Numbered from the stretch's first letter, positions 21,989 to 33,478 are shown. The stretch is 64,000 nt of DNA from Tetraselmis striata (GCA_006384855.1 VCJN01000074.1:1-64000); one strand, 5' to 3'. Notes: generated by a model not told the origin, from the sequence alone. Program-made: numbers and translations.

Positions 21989-24900
21989 ATGGCGGCGGTC
22001 GAAAGCATGGCCTCTTCTCCAGGATCCGGCGCGTCGGACACTACAGTTACATTACCGCTGTGTTCGTGCCGCAGTGGATACTCGTGTGATTGCGACGCGC
22101 GTGCGAGTGATCGTAAGGAGCCTGAGAAAAGGAAGTACACGTGGGGCAAGGGCTGCGATGAGGTCGCCGAAAGCGGTAATGGCAAGGTCTCGTCTCTGAT
22201 CAGCAAGCGCACCTCTCGCGATTGTATCCGCCTCATGCTCGCCAAGGAGGCTAGCGAGCAGTCGCCATGCTGTTCGCGCAAGTGCGTGCACAAGCTATAC
22301 ACACAGTGCGGAGAGGCCCTCGTTGATGCCGTGTTGGACCGTGCGTTGACTGTATACTCTGGCAATCAGAACCGCTCCTTTGACCGGCTCGCTCAGGTTC
22401 TCAGGGGCGGCTACGAGTCGGCATCCGACAAGTTCGATTACATGTTTGATCACGGTGGCTACTTGCGCTCTTTCGATCATCGCGGCCCCATCTACACGTG
22501 TGGGCGTGCGTGGGAGGTCTTGCATCAGGTCTCGAAACACAGACGTCTCGTGATCCAGCGGTCGGTGGTGGATAACGAACCCACGTACATCAGGCAGCGC
22601 AAGCAATACGAGAGCAGACAGACCGGACCGAGGGAGCATGTGCGCATGTTTCTCGAGCACTTCTTCTCGGATGACCTCGGTCACGTCGAGATCATGCCTT
22701 TTCATGACGGAAACAGCGAGACCTTCAAGAAGCACCTACCTCCCTGGATGACCAAGATTTGCGTCTACTACTACTACAAGTCGTGGGCCGAGGACGACAA
22801 CGCCATTCTCCGTGGTGAGGCCCATTTTGTCCCACTGATGACATACCGTTTCGTCCCGCTGATGACAGACCGTTTCGTCCCGCTGATGACAAACCGTTTC
22901 GTCCCACTGATGACAAACCGTTTCGTCCCACTGATGACAAACCGTTTCGTCCCACTGATGACAAACCGTTTCGTCCCACTGATGACAAACCGTTTCGTCC
23001 CACTGATGACAAACCGTTTCGTCCCACTGATGACAGACCGTTTCGTCCCACTGATGACAAACCGTTTCGTCCCACTGATGACAAACCGTTTTGTCCCGCT
23101 GCTGACAGACCGTTTTGTCCCGCTGATGACGAACCGTTTCGTCCCACTGTTGACAAACCGTTTTGTCCCGCTGATGACAAACCGTTTTGTCCCACTGATG
23201 ACAGAACGTTTCGTCCCGCTATCGCCAGAACGTTTAGTCCCACCGACGCCGGACCGATTTCGTCCCACTGATGACAGAACGTTTCGCACCGCTCATGGCA
23301 TACCGTTTCGTCCCACCGACCGCAAAAGTATTTGTCCCACATAATTAGCCGATATCGTCCCACTGCAGAGAGAACGTCTTGTCCCACTGCTGAGATACGG
23401 TTTTGTCCCACTACTGACATACCGTTTCGTCACACTGTTGACAGATTGTTTCGCCATGCTGATTACAGAATTATTCACCCACTACCGATATAATTATTTC
23501 GACCCACTTCAGACCGAACTTTTCTGTCTCGCATTATGAGACCTTATTTGTATACCGACATATCACGCCCCTGCCCCTTTGTAGATTTGGCTACCGAGAG
23601 CGAAGTGAAGCTCGCATCGTTCGACACTTTCCGCCGGACTTGGAAGGAAGACTTCCCGGATGTCACCACGCCGAAGGTGAAGCGATTCAGCCACTGTCCC
23701 ATATGCGCGGCGGGCAAAGCACTCAGAGACCAAGCTCGCGAGATTTGCACAAAGGACATGACGCCAGAGGAACGTCAAGTGCACCGTCAACATCAGCAGC
23801 TGGTGAGGCGTCAGGTCAGAGCTGAGCAGAAGGTACACCTCGAGAGAGTGCGCCAGGAACGAAGGGATCTGAACAACGCCGTCTTCCAGTCGCGCCTTGG
23901 CCATGGAAACTTCTTCTTCTTCGAAATTGATAGCATGGACTCCGCGAAGACCCTGCTGCCTCACTGGGTTCGCATCCCCAAGACTGTGAAGCCCGACATG
24001 CTCCTCAAGTACCACCTCACCTGTGTGAAGTACGACGGATACCGCCCGGACGACATCTACTACTACACCAACACCATCCCCCACGATTCGTCCACGACGT
24101 GCACTCTGATATGGATCACGATCATGAAGGTGAGCTCGTTAGCCTCCCGATAGGTTCGCCGTGGTTGTCCGGTAGCCATGGACTGATGAAAGCTTGTCTG
24201 CGATGCAGGAAATTCAACACCGTGGTAGAAAGATTCCGTACATCAGAATCCAGATGGACAACACCGTCAGGGAGAACAAGAATAGGAACGTGGCGGCCCT
24301 CTGCAATTGGCTTGTGTCTATCGGCATCTGCGACGTCATTCATTTGGTCTTCTTGCCTGTCGGGCACACTCACGAACGGGTTGACCAGATCTTCAGCCGC
24401 ATCAGTCTTGCGCTATCTCGCAGCTCCGCCTACACAATCGAGGCCTTTCTTGACTTGGTGGCGAAGGCATTCTCGCCCACTCCGGAGATTGCTGAGCTCT
24501 CATTCTCCCTCGACTTCTCTGAGTGGTTAAGGCCCCATTTCCAAGACCACATTCAGGACATCAGTAAGCCGCACAAATTCGAGTTCACCCGTGACGACGC
24601 CGCCGCGTCTGGCGGCTCGTTGCGCACCGCCTTGTGGTCCAACACACCGCTTTCGGAGCCCGTGCAGATCTTGAAGAGCGCGCCAACTGGGACGCCCGAG
24701 ATTCGTGCGGGCCGGCCCCTTTTGTACGCTCTCTGCGACAAAAAGAAGCCCGACGCGGTGAAGGTCCAGAGGTACTTGGATGATTTCAAGAAGGTCAGGT
24801 CGTACATCACGGACCTGGCGGTCCAGTGGCACTTCTCCCCAGTCGAGCGCGAGAGCTGGAAGAATCTGCTCGACGACTTGGATGAGATGCAAACTGCTCC

Positions 24901-25855
24901 TTCGGCAGCTTTCTCCGGGTTCTGGCCGCAACGGAAAGAGGAAGTTGACGACTTCTTGCGCGAGCACGGGCAGACCGCGCCTGCTGAGGCACGTCACACG
25001 ATGGCTACCAACGCAGACCTCAACAATGCCGAAGCCGCTCGCGTGGAAGCCGAGGTTCGTGCTCAAGTGCTTCAAGATGACAGCGCCTTCCGGGGAGTTC
25101 ACGCCGGCGCCAAGGAGAGGCTTCATGACAACACATCGCCCAGCGATGCAAAGGGCTCGAACCTCGTTGTCATCGACGTCTCCGATGTGAGTCCCATTGT
25201 TTGTCATTTTTGTCCTTTACGGGACAAAACAATTTGGTTCTTCTACCTTGCTTGTTATTTTGTCCCAGCTGGGACAAAAATGGCGTGGCGTGTCGCTCGG
25301 GACTAACATAGCTCGCGGTCTTGGTCATCGTTAGGTGCATGAGGAAGACAAGTGTCCTGAAACTCTTGGTGATTGGGAGTCGAGATTCGTCATCGGGCTT
25401 GTGAAGTCGCGCGAGACTACCGAAGACACGTTGACCGTGGCCGTATACGAGCCCTTCCATGCCGATGCAAAGGGCAAACCCCTTATGCCCCTATGGTTGT
25501 ACGCGCAGACAAAAGGAGGGAAGAAGCCAGTTGACACAAGCTGGGAGAAGTGCTGACGCTTCCTTGGAAGCTTGTTGAAGCCGTCCCCCTATCGTACGCG
25601 AAGGCCATCCACGACGCGTCGGGAAGTCGAGAGGTGTTCAACGAGGACGGCACCATGGTCAGAAAGAAGTGGTACGGTAAAAGCGTCCAAGTCGTGAAGA
25701 CATATGCGCAAACTGGGTGGCAAATCAGCCAGCCACGAAACAACTGCGTCCACGTCATGTCAACCACCCCAGCGCAACGCAAACCCGGCGGAGTCGTCAA
25801 GTTTAATGCAGCCACGAAGAAGGACTTGCTTGAGTTGGGGATGCTCAACGAATAA
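21989..25855 (+). CDS. DUF7869-type putative transposase, frameshifted near its C-terminus
   Basis: Exons 21989-22814, 23585-24129, 24209-25186 and 25335-25855; the first joins are consistent in phase (R|D LATESEVKL). The N-terminus has a Cys cluster (PLCSCRSGYSCDCDA) and further Cys pairs (SPCCSRKCVHKLY). Exon 2 has HCPICAAGKALRDQAREI, a conserved Cys motif of this family, and FFFFEIDSMD. Exon 3 carries the signature QMDNTVRENKNRNVAALCNW and VFLPVGHTHERVDQIFSRIS, matching the DN-x-x-ENKN / GHTHE-x-VDQ-FS core of DUF7869 proteins, which are common in transposon-rich eukaryotes and thought to have an RNase-H-like fold. In exon 4 the frame VDTSWE(KC-stop) must shift by -1 near 25546 to reach EVLTLPWKLVEAVPLSYAKA and the stop at 25855. 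This is decay, a sequencing error or real frameshifting. Intron 1 holds minisatellite array C. Confidence 0.68.
22826..23440 (+). repeat. Intronic minisatellite array C, ~16 clear plus ~9 decayed copies
   Basis: Same 24-bp monomer and plus-strand orientation as arrays A and B, but here in the sense direction of its host gene, filling intron 1 (donor after 22814, acceptor before 23585). Copies from 22826 to about 23210 are regular. From 23210 to about 23440 they decay progressively (for example TTTAGTCCCACCGACGCC), giving a young-to-old gradient along the array. Confidence 0.93.
25208..25278. repeat. Two single 21-bp palindromic motifs in intron 3
   Basis: 25208-25228 reads TTTTGTCC-TTTACGG-GACAAA and 25258-25278 reads TTTTGTCCCAGCTGGGACAA plus A, a perfect palindrome around AGCT. 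Both lie in intron 3 of the plus gene (25187-25334). Length and spacing equal the core of the minisatellite monomer. Confidence 0.85.
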
Positions 25856-25929
25856 ACTATCAGCAACGTCTTGTGGCTAGCTAGCCGCTGGATGTAATAA
25901 TCATAATAAATATTGATTTCATTGCCTCA

Positions 25930-25950
25930 TCTTGTCCCATTTTGGACAAA
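25930..25950 (+). repeat. Right-end copy of the 21-bp motif
   Basis: Reads TCTTGTCCCA-TTTTG-GACAAA about 75 bp past the stop of the plus gene. It matches the left-end copies in inverted orientation (13767-13787 reversed: TTTTGTCCCA-GTTTG-GACATA). Confidence 0.75.
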
Positions 25951-25960
25951 ATGCTCCAAA

Positions 25961-26639
25961 ACCAACATTGGATATGCGTCGCGGCTGGCCTTCATGCTGT
26001 TGAATGCTGCACTGCACCCAAGGTCTACAAACCCAAGCTACATCACCAGTGAGTCTTAAGTACTGATAGTAAACCCGGGAACTAGGGTATAAACAAACCC
26101 TACGGTGCAAAATGAATTCCACGGCGCAAAATAGGTTAAATTACTGTTGTTATGTGTCTGCATGCAGAAAGCGTATTACTGCTCCAGATGATGCTGATCA
26201 TACATGGGCGGCTTCGGGTACATGCAAGTACTACTTCGGAGTTTGCCGTCCAGACGCCCCGTACTGCGACGGCCAGCTTCTGGGGGTAATCAAGAACTTT
26301 TGGGAGTATGTCAGCACCCTGAAGATCCGTGACCTTTTACATCGCCGTTGCTGCCTGCCCGTGGTTCCCGCTGCAAGGGGCGTTGCTGAAATGTGTGTGG
26401 TCTCACAGGATATGCGGCCCAAGATCAAGAAATGGACAGCGGATGGCGTTGGTCGCTTTGACCAATGACTTTGGCAGGCCAGTCCGGCCGATGCTGCCGT
26501 CAACCGGCACTAGCGGTGCTTGTGGTGTGTGCCAAATGGACATGCGAGGACTTCCTGCACTTCGCGGAGACGGTGGCAATGCTGGTCCTTGGGTTAGGCG
26601 CCCCCGCTGCTATTGTTACGACTAACATAGCCCAGCTTC
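25961..26639 (+). other. Unassigned sequence between two elements
   Basis: A plus-strand frame (26112-26468) reads KRITAPDDADHTWAASGTCK and YYFGVCRPDAPYCDGQLLGV, with Cys/His residues that could belong to a decayed zinc-binding segment. I do not recognise it. It might be upstream sequence of the retroelement that follows or displaced transposase sequence. Confidence 0.25.
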
Positions 26640-27830
26640 GCTGTATGTGGAATCTTCTTTTGGCCACATTTGCAGAAGACTGAAGTTACGTCTTATATCA
26701 AGGATTGCAAGGTTTGCAACCTCAGACACAAAGCAGCATCACCAAGCTCTTGTTGCAGCCTTGCATCCCTTGTTGCCTACTAGTCGGCTATGGAAATATT
26801 CCAGTCTTGATTTTATAACAAACTTGCATGTGGTCGATGGTTATGACATCATTGTCACTTTTGTGGACACGTTATCAAAGCATGTCCATTTTGAACCTTA
26901 TACTAGATCTATAACTGCCAAGCAGCTTGTTCATATTTACATTACCAATTTAAATTTATGGCCTTAGTGTTTGGATGGCGGGTGGCAAGGATGCCAAATA
27001 TACCTCTGAATATTTTGAAGAGCTTTTCGCTGAGCTTGGCACTATCTTTCATCTTAGCATAGCTTTTATCACCCACAGACTGTTGGCCCCACGGAAATAA
27101 TTTGTAAAATTGTAGAGCAGTTGATATGAGCCTTTTTTTTATTATATCCAATCCAAATGGCTGCATTACTTACCGTTCGTTGGCAGAGTTTAATTTCAAT
27201 TACAACTCGGAGTTGTCCTACTCAACAAAACAAACTCCGTTTCAAGCGATGCACGGGTTTCACCGCCGCACTCCATTGGACACGGTCCACCCATTTAATC
27301 ACATTAGGCAGCCCCCTCTGGACCTTCCATTAGATTTACAAAATATCCATAACTTGGTCCTTGAAAATATTGAAATAGCTGAATAAGAATATCAAAGATA
27401 TTACTATCCTGCCTCACACACAACCACTTCTAAGTGTAAACCTTTTGATGAGATCATGATCCGGAATGTCGACCTTCTCATACGAGGGCAAACCCGTACA
27501 AAGTTACAACGAAATATGTAATCAAGATCACTGAAATGATCACCCCTCAGGCATATCGCATTGACCCGCCTCCACAATAATGTAGGTTGGTGTGCCACAC
27601 AGTGTTCCACATTTACAAATTCCCGCCAAAATACGAAAATGGGACACATCAACATGTCAACAAAAAACTACCATATCCTTTGATTGGCAAAGAGGTTACA
27701 CGAACAGATGACCATGTTATAGCCCAAGTTTTGGATTGCGAAATTGTAATCTACCCACGTTGTATGCCTTTAGTTCGACCTTGCTTTTCCGAGTAAGGTG
27801 CCGCAATTTTTCAGAAGCTGCGGATGACTG
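26640..27830 (+). pseudogene. Ty3/gypsy-type integrase remnant with stops and frameshifts
   Basis: Pieces in successive frames follow the integrase order of Ty3/gypsy elements. First comes the CC half of the HHCC zinc finger (FFWPHLQKTEVTSYIKDCKV, then CNLRHKAA, about 26652-26737). Next is the start of the catalytic core (YSSLDFITNLHVVDGYDIIV, TFVDTLSKHVHFEPY, TAKQLVHIYI, about 26800-26950), with the first acidic residue in SLDF. Then, after frame changes, LAEFNFNYNSELSYSTKQTP and FQAMHGFHRRTPLDT (about 27170-27290), and finally VCHTVFHIYKFPPKYE (about 27590), the post-core segment. Several stops separate them. No long terminal repeat was identified and the reverse transcriptase is missing, so this is an old truncated copy. 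Confidence 0.65.
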
Positions 27831-29400
27831 CTGGGTTTCGTTTGTTCGTCCTGTTCAATATGCCAACATTATTCAACAATGCATGTGTTGACATCGGAAT
27901 TCAAAGTCTTCTCAATGGCTAAGAACTATGTTCGAAACCTACGCAAGTATCCGAGCCGCCGTTTCCGCCAAGCAGCTCCAACTTAATCAACAGTTGCTGC
28001 GCCATGTTTCACGCAATATTGCAGCTTTTCCCTTACATGCCACACTCTACCAGCTGAGATCATTTTATTTTCGCGGCGATGAACGTATCGGGATGAGTAT
28101 ACCTTGAGTAAAACCTAGTAAATCTAAATTGGTCACCCACCAACATAGAATATTCTTGACACTGCCACTGACGCGGCCACCGATCGCCTGCCGCTCGGTA
28201 TTCCACAAACAGTCATCCCCGCAACACAAGACGTGTAATTCATTCTTCACAACTCCTCAATCGACATCCTCTGTCAACTCACAACACACAGCCGTAGCGA
28301 GACCCTGTTGTATCTGACCTACCTAATCCCCCCCCCCCCCCCCCCCGCCAAACCTACCCTAGCCGCCGCCAGCTACCTCTCTCATCGCCACAAGACAGCC
28401 CGTGGTAGTTCTCATCAGCGCTGCGTGCAATGCGTTATCCCCTGAGCGCGCATGCAGCCGCTCAATAGCCTGCCGCGACATCTTCATTACATGCCAATAA
28501 AACCCATTCGCCGAATCACGACACTTATTTGCATTACGTTGTGCAGCTGCTACACCCTGCGGCTATTCACCAGGCAGCATGTGCAAATGCATGGTTCATG
28601 GCGCCAGCAGTGTCATGAACCTCGTGACACTATGTTGTGTAGGATTCAGTGCCGCCCGTGTCTACTCTTCAGGTTGTAGCGACCTTGCTTTAGCTTTCCA
28701 TCGCAGTCGTCAGTGTATATGCAAAACATCTTCTTGGCAGCGTTGGAGCTCAAGGGGCGATCCTCCGGCAACAGATGAGCAACTCGTGAATGTTCATACA
28801 CGTATGGGCAGCTGACGCGCGTGTGATGCCCTTGGCGACTCGGCCCTTCTCCGCCGATGCTGGCGCCGTAGACATCGCACGCAAGACGGCGCACATCGCC
28901 GCCGGGCAGCTACATGGTACACATTAGAAATGTTAGCGCATGCTCCATGCAGGGGCGGCAACACGCAGAACCGACTGAACAGTCTATTCGGATGCAAATC
29001 CGGCAATTAGAATGGAATAGAAATAGAATAAGAAATGTTTTGATAGATAAGATTATTTTGAAAGAAAGACATATATATCTTGGTCGTACTGCCGATTTCG
29101 GATGACACTAGAACATTATTTGAGTTTGTATTGCCCATTGGGTATGGATTGGTTCACGTTCATTATTTTGAATTAGATAGCGGTACAGGAATGCGGACCG
29201 ATGCACAGCGATAAGATTACGTTGACGATCACTACGCCTTATCACCAGGTACGGCCGTACCCGGAATCCCTTTCCTATCGTATTTTACGGTATCTTGCGA
29301 TTTCGTACGGGTGAACGGTATGTAATAAATACGCGGTATAATAATGCGAATAATTATAATTAAAGAATATAACACAAATAGAAAAACGATATAAGGGCAG
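27831..29400. other. Intergenic, no supported gene
   Basis: Short frames only. A 22-bp poly-C tract lies at 28327-28347. The stretch 29000-29400 is AT-rich with no coding signal; a similar AT-rich sequence (TTGAGTTTGTATTGCC, the inverse of GGCAATACAAACTCAAA) occurs near 29118 and 31969, an inverted pair flanking the 29-32 kb region. Confidence 0.4.
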
Positions 29401-31200
29401 CACATTTAAACACGGCCAGGCACCGCCGTTTAAATTTAATTGCCACCTGCGCGCCAGTATGGAATATCCTAGCTGACAATTTTTCCATTGAAGGATGGGT
29501 TAGGCCCATGGCCGGTCGTGCGGTATTTACCGCAGGCCGCACCTGGTCGCACGGGATGCGCTCACAGGCAATGGCATCTCCCCACCGCTCTGCTGCCGTC
29601 GCCTGGCCGGTACTCGAGCAGCAATTTATCACATGCTGCAAGCGCAGCTCATACACAAAGGCGGCCGCCTGATCCATATTGGTGCTGCTGCCCGCGCCTG
29701 GGACCCCTGCGGCCGCAGGCTTATGTGCCTGGCACCGCGCTGGCAGCATTGGATGGCGGGAGATCTCCTGGGGTGGCAGGGCGTGCAGCCGCGAGGCATC
29801 AGAAGTCAACCCTCCCATCCATTCCATCCGAGCGTCATTATAACTGAAGCCGCTCGGAGGACAGATGTCGGCTGCTATCCTGACACATGACCCCCTCACC
29901 AACCACGTGTTCAGTACAGAGAACTTGGCTTTCGGAGGGCGGCACGCTACGCACCATTAAACTAGCGGACCCTGTGCGGGTTCGTGCAGCCGGGATGTAA
30001 GACAGCTGCCTTGTTCAGCATCGAAGACTGAGCAGGAACCACGTTGTAAGAAATCTCAAACTTAAAAGGAGGGGCAGACACTGGGGGCCAAAATGATGAA
30101 TTACCTCGAGACATGCCTGCGCGAAGTGCATCCCAGATGGTCGCACATACCTAGGGGCCCCAATACCCGCACACCGTCAGCAAATGCTCACGCACGGGAG
30201 AGCAAGTCCTGAGCATGCTCCGCTGGGGGACGGCCCGGCACGCACCATGTCAGCATGGGTGGGAGGGTGCCGTCATGCCGCACAGGGAGCGCAACGCCCG
30301 GGGGAGGCTGCTCCTCGGAGGAGAACACAGAGGAGACGTCGCCCGCAACGATGGCAAAGGGGTTCAGCAGCACCAGATTTCGGGCTGGGCCTGCGAGCGT
30401 GGCACCCGCCGCGCATCTGAGCATCACGGGCGCAGCCGTTGAAGTGCACGGTCCCACTTGGCATGTGTGTATGCCCCGCTGCAGGGACAAATTCAAATAC
30501 TGGCACCCAAGGACAGCCACTTGGCCATGCAGGGCGGCGATTTGTGCGCTCCATCAGGTCGTTAGATCCAGAGGGCGTTGAAGGATGGCAGAAGCGGAAG
30601 TGGGGGCACAGCCAGGCAGGCGGCTACTCACCCAATTTTCCGGCCCTCATATCCGCCAGGAAGAGCGCCTCCAGCCGTGCCCGGATGCGAGAGTACACCG
30701 CGTCCGCGCCCCAATGTGGGCAATCCAGGTCACCGTCGCCGCTGATGTTGTATCGCACAATCTGTTTGCGCGGCATGACAATGCCAGGCCCTCAGGGATC
30801 CCCAGGGGAGCCTGCCGCCGCCAGTCATGGCACGTGGTCATGCGGACTTGCGCACCTGCGCCTTGCCGCTCCAATACTGGGGCGAGAACACGCTGGCAGG
30901 CGTGGCCTCGTCGGTCAGAAACACAAAGAAATAGTTCGTGTGGATGCGCGCGATGAGGCGGAACACGCGTCCGCCATAGGGTGGCGAGCACCGACTCTCC
31001 GTTCAGGGTGTGCAGCGGCTCCAGCGCCGGAGACCGCACCATCGCTCCTGCGCACAGACCTCGTTTCATTGGCCTCTCCCTGGCGCGGGGATCCAGTGCT
31101 GCGCGCATGGCACTCTAACGGCACGCGGCGCACTCACCCACGAAAACCAACGGCCCTTTCTGCTTGTCCGTCATGTACCAGTGGCCGATCCTGCACGGGG
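29400..31200 (-). CDS. Unrecognised multi-exon gene or gene remnant
   Basis: Protein-like segments flanked by plausible splice sites occur in order on the minus strand: IGHWYMTDKQKGPLVFV (about 31195-31143, bounded by GCAG and GTGAGT), TLNGESVL then YGGRVFRLIARIHTNYFFVF and LTDEATPASVFSPQYWSGKA (31000-30842), IVRYNISGDGDLDCPHWGAD followed by AVYSRIRARLEALFLADMRA (30770-30635), and ARNLVLLNPFAIVAGDVSSV (about 30395-30336). A further candidate, NMDQAAAFVYELRLQHVINC, lies at about 29680-29620. I do not recognise the family. TLNGESVL and YGGRVFRL are in different frames without an obvious intron, so a frameshift is possible. No start or stop can be fixed. Confidence 0.35.
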
Positions 31201-31439
31201 CGGCAAGGGTTGGTAAGGGCTGACAGTACACCGCGACAGCCGAGCGCCCTCTCGCCCTCCATGGCGGAGTGGCCACGTTCCACTTCGCTGCCACCTGTTA
31301 CTCAGAGTCCAGGCTGCGCACCCGTCGCGCGCAGTAGGGCGCCCCGCCTTCCGCTGCGCTGACACCACACCCTTCCGCACCAGCAGCTCTGGCGGGCCTG
31401 TCCTCTTACCTGTACCACATGCCGGCATCAGTGGGGACA

Positions 31440-32740
31440 CGCCATGAGGCTGACGCACTTCCCCCCCCCCCCCCCTCCCCTTCCCCCCAACACGCACACA
31501 CTTTAGGGACAGTTTTTTTGAAGTTGACTCTCACGGCAAAGGACATTAGGACATAGTCCCTATTAGCGCGTGGGTGGCAAACAGTTCATAACGGCGGTGC
31601 CTGGCCGTATTTTGCCATCCTCCCAGGGGTTGTCCTTTTTTCTATTCTATATTTTTCTGATATTATTATATATTCTCTAATTATTATTTCTGAAGTCATA
31701 TCGTAAAAGACTGTGTAGACGCGGTAATGGTTACGCGATCCTTCATGTCCATTACACTTAGATCACTCCACGGCGCTTGTATGTCCTTATAAAATAATCC
31801 TTATACCAACACGCTATGTAACCCTTACCACTATGTGTACGCATCTTTTTTACGCGTGTTGTTATGCCTGATAAGGATTTCCTGACGCGGAATCGTTGTG
31901 CACCGGTCCGAACTACTGTATCGCTATCTAATTTCAAACAACACATGCATATTTTTGCGGAGGAAACGGGCAATACAAACTCAAACAGTGTCCGAAATCA
32001 GTTCGCAATATGACTGAGGTGTTTCCGTCAGTTTTCTTTCGAAATAATCCAAACTATCAACACATTTTCTATTCTGTTCTAATTCTATTTTGTTCTCTTT
32101 CTAATCGGCGGACTTCCATCCTAATAAACTGTTGAGTGGGGCCATTGCACCACAACAATTCCGGTATCTCAACGCCCAGCAAATGCCTGCACCATGCCTG
32201 GAAGTCCCACCAGATGCTTGCGCTTGTCATGCGGGGCACGTAGCGTCCGTTGTGATCGAGCGCAAATGTGTTCGATATCGAGTCATAACCCAGTCTAGGT
32301 CTAAAACCCTACTTGGCTCGTCTTATTCACAATCAATAGTAAAAATGAGCGTTATCCCATTCCCTCGGGGCTCTGGTACCGGGCCGTTGCTCCCGGTGAG
32401 TGCCACTCAGGTCTACGCCTCACGCACAGTTGAAGGCGCGGGCGAGTGTGCGTCCGTCGCAGTGGGGGTTCGCTGCGCTACCTGAGGAGAAGTGCTCCCC
32501 GTGAGCGCAGAGCGTTGGGCGTGCTTGGAGGGCGTCGCGGCGGCATCCCAGAATTAGCTGCGGGGTGCCGGACAAGCAGCGGCAAGCGTCAAGCGCCGCT
32601 TCTGAGCTGCTTGCAAGTCTACACACTACATGCAGCATTATTATGCCATCACAATGACATGTTTAGCTGTTGTTGTCGTTGCGGCGGTGGTGGTGGCGGC
32701 GTGTGTTTCTATGTGCCCGTAGACGTAGACAGTTTCTTTT
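31440..32740. other. Intergenic, no supported gene
   Basis: A C-rich tract at 31461-31490, then AT-rich DNA with short frames. Nothing recognised as coding. Confidence 0.4.
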
Positions 32741-32745
32741 TTTTT

Positions 32746-32806
32746 GGGGGGGGGGGGGGGGGGGGGGGGGGGGATTGCACTCTGGCTGTATTTGTACATG
32801 TATATA

Positions 32807-32842
<36 letters not shown>

Positions 32843-32915
32843 TATGTATAAGTGTGTGTATATACATATATACATACATACACATATATATGTATAAGTG
32901 TGTGTATATACATAC

Positions 32916-32971
<56 letters not shown>
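32746..32971. repeat. Compound low-complexity tract: poly-G, TACA and TG repeats
   Basis: 28 G from 32746 to 32773, then (TACA)n from about 32806 to 32832, TATA-rich variants with a repeated TATGTATAAGTGTGTGTATA (about 32844 and 32889), and (TG)n from about 32926 to 32971. It lies about 55 bp beyond the stop codon of the DUF3431-like gene, so its complement probably falls in or near that 3' untranslated region. Confidence 0.95.
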
Positions 32972-32975
<4 letters not shown>

Positions 32976-33024
32976 ATAATCGGTAGCACCGACACCGGCA
33001 TCAGCATCAGCATCGGCATCGGCA

Positions 33025-33446
33025 TCAGCAGGGCCGAACCTGCCATATGCGCTCCATCACAAAGCGCCGCTTGACGCTGCGCCCGCCTGGGACCAAAGAG
33101 TTGACGTACTGTCGCAGCCAGATGGATCGGACAGCGGCAATGTCCTGCGCAGGGAGATAGCAACGTGAGCACACATGATTGTGTGTGGCTGTGTATGAGC
33201 GGGATGGGCAGGGGGAAGGGGGGGCAGCTTGTGACGGGGGCCGTGAGAGCCAGCAGATGGCGCCGCCAGCGGTGTTACCGTAGCCGCGCAGCGCTGACGG
33301 CGTATGTGGTCCCTCGGTTCCAGTGCACCTGCGCTTGCTTCTTCCTGCGGCACAGGTCCTCGCACGAATACCTGCGACAGGGAGGATGCGCCTCTCAAAG
33401 GGGACAACATCACGAGGCGACAACGAGGGAGATGGGATGCGCGCGC

Positions 33447-33478
<32 letters not shown>

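Larger units (their letters stand above)
13650..25960. mobile_element. Candidate 12.3-kb DNA transposon with divergent methyltransferase-like and DUF7869 genes
   Basis: Two multi-exon genes diverge from a ~545-bp centre (21444-21988). A 21-bp quasi-palindrome, TTTYGTCCCA-N5-GACAAA, occurs singly at 13688-13708, 13767-13787 and 13843-13863 on the left (reverse complement form) and at 25930-25950 on the right, just outside the two genes. It also occurs in intron 3 of the plus gene and as the monomer of three intronic minisatellite arrays. Its absence from the rest of the window as I read it, and its symmetrical placement, mark the approximate borders. The left copies sit in three ~75-bp imperfect tandem units (13655-13865). 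I see no clean target-site duplication, so exact ends are unknown. The broken transposase directly to the left fits insertion of one element beside or into another. Confidence 0.6.

Noticed and set aside
16741-23440. CRISPR-like regular repeats
   Set aside because: Units are head-to-tail without spacers, in a spliced eukaryotic gene; this is a minisatellite.
30439-31362. 307-codon plus-strand frame
   Set aside because: Low-information Arg/Ser/Pro composition antisense to more protein-like, splice-bounded minus-strand segments.
32446-33172. Frames made of Tyr/Ile/His/Cys runs over the poly-G, TACA and TG tracts
   Set aside because: Simple-sequence translation, not protein-coding.
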